A stretch of DNA of 64,000 bases from Hyphomicrobiaceae bacterium (GTDB taxonomy: Bacteria; Pseudomonadota; Alphaproteobacteria; Rhizobiales; Hyphomicrobiaceae). The notes below the pieces were generated by a model. That model saw only the letters and a program-made list of their open reading frames with translations, was not told the DNA's origin and ran no database searches. Both the position numbers and the translations under genes were made by a program. The stretch is from the NCBI GenBank assembly GCA_041397645.1, contig JAWKWE010000004.1:434001-498000 (forward strand). The letters are read 5' to 3'. Shown piece after piece: positions 1 through 7,447 of the stretch (within the stretch, counting starts at the first letter, position 1; the number at the start of each line of letters is the position of its first letter).

Positions 1-2
1 CA

Positions 3-959
3 CGCAACGATGCACCGAACACCATTCTGCAGGATTCTAAGACCAAGGGCGTCGGCGTCCAGATGGGCATGCTGCCCGACTTCAAGCTCTTCGAGCGCGG
101 ATATGAGCGCAAGCTCTTCCGCAACTCCTCAGAAATTTTCGATGCTCTCACGCACAAGGAGATCGACGTTGCGGTCGTTCCGGCTCCAGAAGGCGGCTGG
201 GAAATCAAGACGAAGGGCGATCCGAATATCAAAGTCCTGACCGATACCGAGAAGGATTTCGTGTATCCGATGGCAATTGGCTTCCGCAAGGAAGACAAAG
301 AACTGCGCGACAAGGTCAATGCCATTATCGACAAGATGCAGGGCGACGGTCGTCTCACTGCAATTTTCGATAAGTACGGCATGGTGAAGCTGGCCGGAAC
401 CGGCGGTGGCGCTGCGCCTAAGTCGAAAGCCGACGTCGAAAAAGAAGGCGGCGGCAAGGATGACGACGGTCCGCCCCAGAAGAAAACCGACGCCCCGGAC
501 AAGAAGAGCGAAGTCATCATGCGCGACTTCGTCAATCTCGGCTTCACAATCTCCGATAAGCCTATTCAGGTTGCTCAGGCGGATACGGCGGCCGATACCG
601 ACGAAGGGAAAAAAGTTGATGCAGACGACCCAGGCGCCGACGAACACGGACTTGCGCTTGATCCGAAATATCGTGTCGACACCACCTCTGTAGAGGACTT
701 TCCCAACGACGCTCAGTCAATCGACAAAGGTCGCAAGCTTTACAAGCAGGCCTGCTACAAGTGCCACGGCCCCAATGGTGTGTCGGGCGGTACGATCCCT
801 GACTTGAGAAAGTTCGCTGCAAACCATGATCACTACGAGATGTTCGCCGTCATCCAGGCTGGCCGCCTCGACCGGGGTATGCCCGCGTGGAACGATTATC
901 TGACGCCGGAAGAGATCAAGGAGATCATCGTGTACGTAAAGGCGCTCCACAAAAAGTAG
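3..959 (+). CDS. Solute-binding protein / cytochrome c fusion (5' partial)
   Basis: The reading frame is open to the left edge, so the N-terminus and any signal peptide lie outside the window. The first ~130 visible residues resemble the C-terminal lobe of a type-2 periplasmic solute-binding fold, as in MoxJ/XoxJ-like proteins annotated as quinoprotein dehydrogenase-associated substrate-binding proteins (TIGR03871). A Lys/Asp/Gly-rich linker of ~90 residues follows. The C-terminus is a class I cytochrome c domain with a CYKCH haem motif (nt 753-767) and a likely axial Met in RGMPAW (nt 879-881). The PQQ dehydrogenase begins ~216 bp downstream on the same strand, so the protein probably accepts its electrons in the periplasm. 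XoxJ and XoxG are normally separate proteins; here both modules share one chain. The cytochrome assignment is certain, the SBP assignment likely, the exact partner inferred. Confidence 0.85.
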   Translation, partial: RNDAPNTILQDSKTKGVGVQMGMLPDFKLFERGYERKLFRNSSEIFDALTHKEIDVAVVPAPEGGWEIKTKGDPNIKVLTDTEKDFVYPMAIGFRKEDKELRDKVNAIIDKMQGDGRLTAIFDKYGMVKLAGTGGGAAPKSKADVEKEGGGKDDDGPPQKKTDAPDKKSEVIMRDFVNLGFTISDKPIQVAQADTAADTDEGKKVDADDPGADEHGLALDPKYRVDTTSVEDFPNDAQSIDKGRKLYKQACYKCHGPNGVSGGTIPDLRKFAANHDHYEMFAVIQAGRLDRGMPAWNDYLTPEEIKEIIVYVKALHKK

Positions 960-973
960 TCGGAGCACCTGGG

Positions 974-1002
974 ATATCCGTTCACGGTACAATAACGGAT
1001 AT
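974..1002 (+). terminator. 9-bp hairpin after the cytochrome fusion gene
   Basis: ATATCCGTT (974-982) and AACGGATAT (994-1002) form a perfect 9-bp stem with an 11-nt loop, 15 bp after the stop codon, followed by TT. The stem is AT-rich and the U-run is short, so it is either a weak terminator or an mRNA-stabilising or operator element. Confidence 0.4.
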
Positions 1003-1025
1003 TTGACCAATCGGTTTAAGAACGC

Positions 1026-1077
1026 GAGGCCGGCGCGGTGGTAATCTGCAAATGCAGATTGACCTCTGGCCGGCCTC
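1026..1077 (+). promoter_or_regulatory. Nested hairpin upstream of the PQQ dehydrogenase
   Basis: GAGGCCGGC (1026-1034) pairs with GCCGGCCTC (1069-1077) around an inner perfect hairpin AATCTGC-AAAT-GCAGATT (1043-1060). The structure ends ~100 bp before the chosen start codon at 1176. It could be a terminator or attenuator, a leader RNA element, or protein-binding dyads. I cannot match it to a named riboswitch. Confidence 0.45.
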
Positions 1078-1175
1078 AGTCGTTTCAGCCGTGCCTCACC
1101 AGGATCTTTGCGATGCCGGCGCACGCAATGCCCACGATTGAAAGACCAACCAAAAGCACAAGAAGGTCGCAAAGA

Positions 1176-3002
1176 ATGTTCCCAACCGTTGGATCAAGAA
1201 CTCATGTAGCTGAGCTAGCCCGGCTCGCCCTGGTGGCGTGCCTCGCGGTCTTTGCCAGTGCGTCCGCAAATGCGGGCGAGATTTCAGATGCGCGCATGAA
1301 GAGCGCAGACAGCGATCCTGCAAACTGGATTCTGCATGGCCGGGACTACGGCAACCAACGCTTCTCACCACTTGAGCAGATCAACACGTCAAATGCCAAG
1401 AAGTTAGTGCCGAAGTGGATTTTCCAGACCGGGGTCGTGGGAACGTTCCAAACGACGCCCTTGGTCGCCGACGGCGTCATGTTCATCTCTACGCCGATGT
1501 CGAATGTCGTCGCCATCGATGCCGCCACCGGCAAACAGAAATGGCGTTACGATCATAAGCGCGGACCGGGCAAACTCTGCTGCGGCCCAGCCAATCGCGG
1601 CGTGTCCTTAGGCTATGGCAAAGTTTACCTAGCGACCGTCGATGCACACCTCATCGCACTTGATCAGCAGACCGGCAGCAAGGTTTGGGACATTGCGCTC
1701 GTCAAAGATCAGGTGACGACAGAAGATCGGGCGGTCCTGCAAGACAACGATCCCCGCGCCAAAGATTCCGTCAGCGGGTCGACCGGCGTTGGCACCGTTG
1801 CTACTCCGCTCGTCTATGAAGGCAAGGTGATCATCGGCATCACCGGCGTCGGCTACGGGATGCATTTTGAAGACGCGGTCAAGAAGGGCCAGCTCACCGC
1901 TGTCGTCGGCATCGCGGGAAAATACGGCCAGCCCGGCTTCATGGCAGCGTTCGACGCACAAACCGGCGCGGAGCAGTGGCGCTTTGAAACGACCAAGAAA
2001 AATTGGGAAGGCGACTACGTACAAAAAACAGCTTATGGCGTCGACTTGAAGCGAGACATCGCCAATGAGAAGGCAGAAGCTCCCAAATACACCGATGCAT
2101 GGAGCTTCGGCGGAGGATCCATCTGGCATTCTCCCGCGGTGGACGCAAAAACAGGCATCATCTATTTCGGCACGGGAAACCCATCGCCGCAATCCATGGG
2201 CGACGGTCGTCCCGGCGACAATCTCTATACGGTCTCGCTTGTCGCGTTGGACTCGGCAACGGGCAAACTGGTTTGGTACTTCCAGCAGGTCCCGCACGAC
2301 TTATGGGGCTATGACGTTGCAAGCCCGCCGGTACTGTTCGAAGCGACGGTCGATGGCAAGACCATCCCTGCCGTCGGACAAGCATCAAAAATCGGTTGGT
2401 ACTTCGTCAACGATCGCGCGACCGGCAAACTGCTGTTCCGCTCCGATGAGTTCGTGCCGCATGAAAATATGTTTGCACCTCCCACCGAAAGCGGCGTGCG
2501 CGTTGCCCCCGGCGCGGGCGGTGGCGCGAACTGGTCGCCGACCTCTTATGACGCCACAAAGGGTGTCGTCTATGTCGCCGCAATCCACATGCCCTTTACG
2601 TATCGCCTGGAGACGACACCCGCCAAAGATGGAAATCCCGAAGTTCGCTACAGCGCCTTCGAACCGGCGAATGAGCCTCAGTACGGGCTGCTCTCCGCAA
2701 TCGATCTCAAGAACGCAGGCAAGATTCTATGGCAGCGAAAGACTGACGAGATTCTCGTCGGCGGCGTTCTCGGGACCAAAGGCGGCCTCGTATTCATGGG
2801 CGAAGGAAACGGCAATTTCTCTGCTTTCGATGCTGCTGACGGGAAGACGTTGTGGAGCTTCCAATGCGGAGCCGGCGTTAACGCCCCTCCCATCAGTTAC
2901 GCAATTGACGGCAAACAATTTGTAGCGGTTGCCGCAGGCGGCAGCTCGATCTGGGGCTTCCCGACGGGCGATGCTGTGGTGGTGTTTGGCCTGCCTGATT
3001 AG
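1176..3002 (+). CDS. PQQ-dependent (quinoprotein) dehydrogenase, periplasmic
   Basis: This is a 608-residue eight-bladed beta-propeller quinoprotein of the methanol/ethanol dehydrogenase superfamily, which oxidises alcohols or related substrates in the periplasm and passes electrons to a cytochrome c. I chose the ATG at 1176 because AGAAGG lies 9 nt upstream and a clean signal peptide follows, ending ...ASANA|G; longer in-frame starts exist from 1038. Family marks are the vicinal disulfide C135-C136 in LCCGPANRGV, WSFGGGSIW (PQQ-stacking Trp region) and FGTGNPSP (metal-ligand Asn). Two features are odd. The segment HDLWGYDV has Gly378 where MxaF/XoxF carry the catalytic Asp, with Asp380 two residues later. 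The GAELG stretch that supplies the metal-ligand Glu reads GVGYG. It is therefore a divergent subfamily and I give no substrate. The neighbouring cytochrome fusion is the probable acceptor. Confidence 0.9.
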   Translation: MFPTVGSRTHVAELARLALVACLAVFASASANAGEISDARMKSADSDPANWILHGRDYGNQRFSPLEQINTSNAKKLVPKWIFQTGVVGTFQTTPLVADGVMFISTPMSNVVAIDAATGKQKWRYDHKRGPGKLCCGPANRGVSLGYGKVYLATVDAHLIALDQQTGSKVWDIALVKDQVTTEDRAVLQDNDPRAKDSVSGSTGVGTVATPLVYEGKVIIGITGVGYGMHFEDAVKKGQLTAVVGIAGKYGQPGFMAAFDAQTGAEQWRFETTKKNWEGDYVQKTAYGVDLKRDIANEKAEAPKYTDAWSFGGGSIWHSPAVDAKTGIIYFGTGNPSPQSMGDGRPGDNLYTVSLVALDSATGKLVWYFQQVPHDLWGYDVASPPVLFEATVDGKTIPAVGQASKIGWYFVNDRATGKLLFRSDEFVPHENMFAPPTESGVRVAPGAGGGANWSPTSYDATKGVVYVAAIHMPFTYRLETTPAKDGNPEVRYSAFEPANEPQYGLLSAIDLKNAGKILWQRKTDEILVGGVLGTKGGLVFMGEGNGNFSAFDAADGKTLWSFQCGAGVNAPPISYAIDGKQFVAVAAGGSSIWGFPTGDAVVVFGLPD

Positions 3003-3088
3003 GCGGCCGCAGACAATTGGTGTAGGGTTGGCTCAAGTGCTTCGACATCTCTTGTTATGCGATGATCTGATCCGGTGAAGGTCGCAAG

Positions 3089-3916
3089 ATGGTAGGAAGA
3101 GACGCAGATTCCGATGATATACCCAAGCCCCTTTCGGGCTTGGGTGTTGGCGTTGTCGCGTTATTGATAACCATTGCGGCATGCTCTGAGACGGCTTCGG
3201 CCCAGCCGCCGACTTATGGCAACAAGATCGCGACGCCTGCGCAAACAAAACCTGTCGACACGCTGAAGGAATGCGAGCAAGACGACGTTGCCTCCTTTTC
3301 GATCCGAGCCTGCACTATTCTGCTGTCCTCCGACGCTCTGCCACAGCAAGATCGTGCGCGTATCCATAAGCTGCGTGGACGCTCATGGCTCACCGAGGAC
3401 GACCCCGGGCAGGCGGCGCTCGATTATTCGCAGGCTTTGCGGTTCAACCCCAACGACGAGGAGGCGCTGCGGGGCCGGGTACGGGCCTATGATCGGCAGG
3501 AACGCTTCGATCTTGCGGTCGGCGATTGGACAGCTCTAATCCAAGCGCACCCGAAAGACGATGCGCTCTACCGCAGCCGCGGTGCCAGCTACATTGGCGC
3601 CAAAAAATATGCTGAGGCGATGGATGATTATAACACCTCGCTCCGCCTTAACGCCAAAGAACTCAGTGCCTACATCGGCCGCGCGCGCATCCACGATGCG
3701 TTGGGGGAGCGCGACAAAGCGATGGATGAGTTTCAGACCGCCGTATCGATCGACCCCAATTATCTACCGGCTTTCTGGGAACGGGCCCGGATGGCCGACC
3801 GCTGGGGTGAAAAGGAAATTGCAATCGAGAACTACATCACGGTACTGAAGATAAACGGGCAGTATGCCCATGCGCGCAAGTATCTTGAAAGGCTCGGCGT
3901 CTGGTCTCCGTACTGA
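3089..3916 (+). CDS. Exported TPR-repeat protein (first of a tandem pair)
   Basis: The 275-residue protein has an N-terminal hydrophobic segment (about residues 20-32, VVALLITIAAC) that could be a lipoprotein signal (IAAC) or a type I signal cleaved after ASA. A Cys-containing region (ECEQDDVASFSIRACTILL) follows, then 4-5 tetratricopeptide repeats, for example in RGASYIGAKKYAEAMDDYN. TPRs mediate protein-protein contacts; the partner is unknown. GAAGG lies 7-8 nt before the ATG. It has a paralogue 23 bp downstream with the same layout, and both follow the PQQ dehydrogenase gene on the same strand. A perfect 10-bp hairpin lies inside codons 11-19. The fold is clear, the role is not. Confidence 0.8.
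   Translation: MVGRDADSDDIPKPLSGLGVGVVALLITIAACSETASAQPPTYGNKIATPAQTKPVDTLKECEQDDVASFSIRACTILLSSDALPQQDRARIHKLRGRSWLTEDDPGQAALDYSQALRFNPNDEEALRGRVRAYDRQERFDLAVGDWTALIQAHPKDDALYRSRGASYIGAKKYAEAMDDYNTSLRLNAKELSAYIGRARIHDALGERDKAMDEFQTAVSIDPNYLPAFWERARMADRWGEKEIAIENYITVLKINGQYAHARKYLERLGVWSPY
3121..3145 (+). promoter_or_regulatory. Perfect 10-bp hairpin inside the start of the TPR gene
   Basis: ACCCAAGCCC (3121-3130) and GGGCTTGGGT (3136-3145) are perfectly complementary around a CTTTC loop, 32 bp after the start codon. No U-run follows, so it is unlikely to be a simple terminator. It could slow translation initiation or elongation, or mark a start further downstream. Confidence 0.45.
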
Positions 3917-3939
3917 GGCTGCCGGAGAATACTGCGAGG

Positions 3940-4722
3940 ATGAATTTCCAGCGAAAGCGATGCGGTACTATTTGCAAACCCCACAGACGGCTTGCGTTGA
4001 CGCTGGCGACAATTGCGGGGCTGAGCGCATGTGCGCCTGCAGTGTGGGCCTTCGATATGGCGGACTGCGTGAAGGACGATCTCCCGGTGGAGAGCTTGCG
4101 CGAATGCGCCAACATGATCGGCAAGGAAGGTGTCACGGCAGCTGATCGGGGGCGGGTTTATACCTTGCGCGGCTTTGCCTGGATGCGCGAAGAGGAGCCG
4201 CTGCCCGCCATATCCGACTTTTCGCGTGCAATTGACATCGACGGCGAAAACATCGCCGCGCTCAAGGGCCGCGCACGGGCCTACTCGGCACTGAAGAACT
4301 TTGATCGTTCCATTGCAGACTGGTCGCGCATCATCGCTGTTCGACCCCAATCGGAAGGAAGCTATCGCGAGCGCGCGGAAGCCAATCTTGCTGCTGGCAA
4401 GACCGACGAGGCGCTAGCTGACTATGACCGCGCCATCGCGCTCAACGCCAATGACGCCGACGCCTATATTGGAAAAGGCCGCGCCTACGGAACGCTCAGG
4501 AAACGCGACGAAGCGCTTCGTGAGTTCGACAACGCCATCAGGGTCAATCCGGATAATCCAGCCGTCTACATGGCGAGAGGCGCGGTCTCTGAAAGCCTCG
4601 GAGATACCGACCTTGCCATCGCGAGCTATCAGGCGGTCCTGAAATACGACAGCGCCTACTGGTATGCGATTCGCGCGCTCCAGAGGCTAGGCGGCGAATG
4701 GGCGAACCAACGCAAGAAGTAG
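3940..4722 (+). CDS. Exported TPR-repeat protein (second of a tandem pair)
   Basis: The 260-residue protein has a basic N-terminus (RKR, HRR), a hydrophobic stretch LALTLATIAGLSAC with a possible lipobox LSAC, and an alternative signal cleavage after VWA. A short region with two Cys (ADCVKDD...LRECANMIG) matches the corresponding region of the preceding gene. It is followed by five TPRs, for example RGFAWMREEEPLPAISDFS and RAEANLAAGKTDEALADYD. GGAG lies 12 nt before the ATG. The two genes are separated by 23 bp and probably co-transcribed, so this is a local duplication that has diverged. No catalytic domain is visible. A periplasmic or envelope scaffold role is inference. Confidence 0.8.
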   Translation: MNFQRKRCGTICKPHRRLALTLATIAGLSACAPAVWAFDMADCVKDDLPVESLRECANMIGKEGVTAADRGRVYTLRGFAWMREEEPLPAISDFSRAIDIDGENIAALKGRARAYSALKNFDRSIADWSRIIAVRPQSEGSYRERAEANLAAGKTDEALADYDRAIALNANDADAYIGKGRAYGTLRKRDEALREFDNAIRVNPDNPAVYMARGAVSESLGDTDLAIASYQAVLKYDSAYWYAIRALQRLGGEWANQRKK

Positions 4723-5017
4723 GACCTCCCCATCGCAAATCACTCGGGCTCCCATGGAACCATTTTGCTCCCGATACGACGAACGCTGCCCAATTGCGCA
4801 ATTTTGCCGCGTCTTACGCTGGAAACACGATGATTTTCCTGCAAACGCCATGGACGGCGGCGCAAAACACGCTAGAAGCCAAATGTGCTCACGTCGACTC
4901 GATAGCAGATCCTGCCCCGCCCACTCTGGCGTAAAGGGCGGGCGGTGCTAGGATGGCCGCCACAAATGCGGCTGGGTGAGCCCGCAATCGATTACCTTTC
5001 AGGAATTTCCATCTTCC

Positions 5018-6184
5018 ATGCGACTTATCACGACGACCGGCGATCTGGAAAATTTGTGCAATGAACTCGCCCAACATCCCTTTGCCACGGTCGATACCGA
5101 GTTCATGCGCGAGCAAACTTATTGGCCTCAGCTTTGCCTGATCCAGCTGGCGGGTCCGTCGGCAGAGGCCGTCATCGATCCACTCGCCGATGGCATCAAT
5201 CTGGCGCCGTTCTTCGCATTGATGGCGAACCGTGATGTCGTCAAGGTGTTCCACGCCGCCCGCCAGGATATCGAAATCGCTTTCGCGAAGACGGGCTCTG
5301 TGCCTGAACCGATCTTCGACACACAAGTCGCGGCAATGGTCTGCGGCTTTGGCGAGAGCGTCAGTTACGTAAACCTGGTAAAGAAGCTTACTGGGGCCGA
5401 CCTCGATAAGTCCTCGCGCTTTACCGACTGGAGTCGCCGCCCGCTTTCCGACAAACAGCTCACTTATGCGCTTGGTGACGTGACGCATCTGCGCGACGTC
5501 TATGGCGCTCTGCAAAAGGACATTTCAGCGTCTGGCCGCATGTCATGGGTCTCTGAAGAAATGGCGCTTTTGTGCGATCCGGCAACGTATGACGCGGATC
5601 CCGAACGTGCCTGGCAGCGTCTCAAATTGCGTGTGAAGGGAAAGAAGTCTCTCGCCGTCCTAATCGAGCTTGCAGCTTGGCGCGAACGCCTTGCGCAATC
5701 ACAGGATGTCCCGCGCGGACGCATCTTGCGCGACGAAGCGCTCTACGACATTGCCAACCAGATGCCCACGACCACTGAAGCGCTCGGTCAACTGCGTACG
5801 TTATCGGACGGCTTTGCGCGCTCGCATCGTGCGCGCGAAATCGTCGAGGCGGTTGCGAGAGGTCTACAGCGCGATTTTAAGCTGCTGCCAAAGATCGACC
5901 GCGGCGAACCGCTGTCCGCTCAGGCATCAGCCACGCTGGAGCTTTTGAAGGTGCTGCTTCGGTCGGCCGCGGCCGAACACCGGGTCGCCCCACGCCTCAT
6001 AGCAGACTCGGAAGATCTAGAGCGCCTCGCAACGGAGGCAGAGCCTGACGTCATGGCCTTGAAGGGCTGGCGGCGCACCCTGTTTGGAGAGGCGGCGCTG
6101 AAGCTCAAGCGCGGCGAACTGGCATTGACCCTGGTGAAGGGCGAGGTTTGCGCTGTTGCCTCGAACGGGCGCTCCCAACAATAA
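5018..6184 (+). CDS. rnd: Ribonuclease D
   Basis: This 388-residue 3'-5' exoribonuclease processes tRNA 3' ends and small structured RNAs. The DEDD exonuclease domain comes first: DTEFMRE (DxE, exo I), FHAARQDIE (exo II) and YALGDVTHL (exo III, YxxxD). An HRDC domain follows around AAWRERLAQSQDVPRGRILRD. I chose the ATG at 5018 because homologues start just before the first strand (MRLITTTGDL); AGGA is 13 nt upstream. A GTG at 4976 would add 14 residues. The gene is convergent with the co-chaperone gene. In many rhizobia rnd sits beside aspS; here aspS is ~33 kb away. Confidence 0.96.
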   Translation: MRLITTTGDLENLCNELAQHPFATVDTEFMREQTYWPQLCLIQLAGPSAEAVIDPLADGINLAPFFALMANRDVVKVFHAARQDIEIAFAKTGSVPEPIFDTQVAAMVCGFGESVSYVNLVKKLTGADLDKSSRFTDWSRRPLSDKQLTYALGDVTHLRDVYGALQKDISASGRMSWVSEEMALLCDPATYDADPERAWQRLKLRVKGKKSLAVLIELAAWRERLAQSQDVPRGRILRDEALYDIANQMPTTTEALGQLRTLSDGFARSHRAREIVEAVARGLQRDFKLLPKIDRGEPLSAQASATLELLKVLLRSAAAEHRVAPRLIADSEDLERLATEAEPDVMALKGWRRTLFGEAALKLKRGELALTLVKGEVCAVASNGRSQQ

Positions 6185-6338
6185 AAATTGTTCAATATCA
6201 AATTATTACACTCACATCGCTTACACGCGACGGATTTTGTCGAGCACCCGCGTTATTGGGGTGACGCTGCGCATTTGAGCCTTGGCCGCGCAGCGCTGGC
6301 GGTACGCGCCCCTCCCCCCAAGCGTGCCGCATCATGAG

Positions 6339-6367
6339 CGGCCCGGAGATCTGCCCCCTCCGGGCCG
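6339..6367. terminator. Bidirectional terminator between rnd and the CbpA-type gene
   Basis: CGGCCCGGAG (6339-6348) pairs perfectly with CTCCGGGCCG (6358-6367) around a 9-nt loop. It lies in the 236-bp gap between convergent genes. U-runs are weak on both sides. Confidence 0.55.
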
Positions 6368-6420
6368 TGCTTCTCTGAGGGCCCCGGCTCAACTTAAATG
6401 CCTAGATTTTGAATGTACGC

Positions 6421-7335
6421 CTAGCGACGGCCTGGATCGTAGGCGTTCTTCTGACGCCACTCGGAAAAGAAATACGACAGGCTCTCGTCGATCTGATCCG
6501 GCAAAACGATTTTCACTGTGACGAGCTCGTCACCAGTTGTGCCGGTTGCGCGATTGACAGCACCTTTGCCTTTGAGACGAAACGTCTTGCCCGAACTGGT
6601 GCCCTTCGGGATTGTCAATTGCACGCGCCCCGAGACGGTCGGGACTTCGACCTTGCCCCCAAGGACAGCCTCGTCAATCGTGATCGGAACTTCCACCTGA
6701 ATGTCGTCGCCCAGACGCTTAAATTGCGCGTGCGCTCTCACTTTGATCTCGACGAGAGCGTCGCCGGACGGACCGCCGTTTTGCCCACGCGTGCCTTTGC
6801 CTTTGAGGCGCAGAACCTGTCCGTCGCTCACACCTTCGGGCACAGAAAGATCGAGCACGCCGCCCTCGGGAAGGGTCACGCGCTTCTTCGCTCCCGAAAT
6901 TGCTTCGACGAAATCGACCTCCAATGTGTAGCGCAGGTCCTGGCCTTTTATCGGAAAGCCGCGTGTACCTGCCGGTCCCCCACCACCACGGCCGAAAACA
7001 TCTGAAAAGATGTCGGAGAATCCGAAGTCGTCAAAACCGCCCGAATGGCTTCGCGCACGCGAACTCCCATTCTGGGCACTGGCTCCCGCGCGCCATTGTG
7101 GCCGGCGCGGTTCGCCTCTGGAATCAATTTCGCCCGCGTCGTACTGGCGGCGTTTATCGGGGTCTCCGAGAATGTCATTCGCCGCCGCGACTTTCTTGAA
7201 GCGTTCGTTTGCGGCGGTATTGCCCGGATTGACGTCTGGGTGCAATTCCTTGGCCAACTTGCGAAACGCACGGCGGATGTCCTCATCCGACGCGCGGCGC
7301 GATACGCCAAGGATGTCGTACAGATTTTCGTTCAT
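6421..7335 (-). CDS. DnaJ-class co-chaperone, CbpA type
   Basis: The 304-residue protein begins with a J domain (MNENLYDILGVSRRAS..., HPD in LHPDVNPG at about residues 33-35), which stimulates DnaK ATPase. A Gly/Phe/Ser-rich linker follows (about residues 75-120), then two C-terminal substrate-binding beta-domains (for example LTIPKGTSSGKTFRLKGKG). The four CxxCxGxG zinc repeats of true DnaJ are absent, so this is a type II protein like CbpA. It is a cytosolic partner of DnaK and possibly a curved-DNA binder. It is transcribed separately, ~110 bp after ppx. Confidence 0.93.
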   Translation of the reverse strand: MNENLYDILGVSRRASDEDIRRAFRKLAKELHPDVNPGNTAANERFKKVAAANDILGDPDKRRQYDAGEIDSRGEPRRPQWRAGASAQNGSSRARSHSGGFDDFGFSDIFSDVFGRGGGGPAGTRGFPIKGQDLRYTLEVDFVEAISGAKKRVTLPEGGVLDLSVPEGVSDGQVLRLKGKGTRGQNGGPSGDALVEIKVRAHAQFKRLGDDIQVEVPITIDEAVLGGKVEVPTVSGRVQLTIPKGTSSGKTFRLKGKGAVNRATGTTGDELVTVKIVLPDQIDESLSYFFSEWRQKNAYDPGRR

Positions 7336-7447
7336 GGATGTCGTTCAGGCCTTCAGCCCTTGAATATCGCCCGCATTCTAGCAGGAATTGCGGCGCCTCC
7401 CAGGACATTGGCGGCACAGGGCCATGCCAGAACGTACCTTATACCCG

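Noticed and set aside
1176..3002. Naming the PQQ enzyme XoxF or MxaF methanol dehydrogenase
   Set aside because: The catalytic Asp and metal-ligand Glu positions do not match either enzyme, and the blade following the vicinal Cys pair has a long extra segment.
4723..5017. Possible small gene between the second TPR gene and rnd
   Set aside because: Frames lack a ribosome-binding site and plausible protein composition. The gap only shows a 12-bp palindrome AATTGCGCAATT (4792-4803) and a CCCGCCC/GGGCGGG stem (4916-4942) that may end the TPR transcript.
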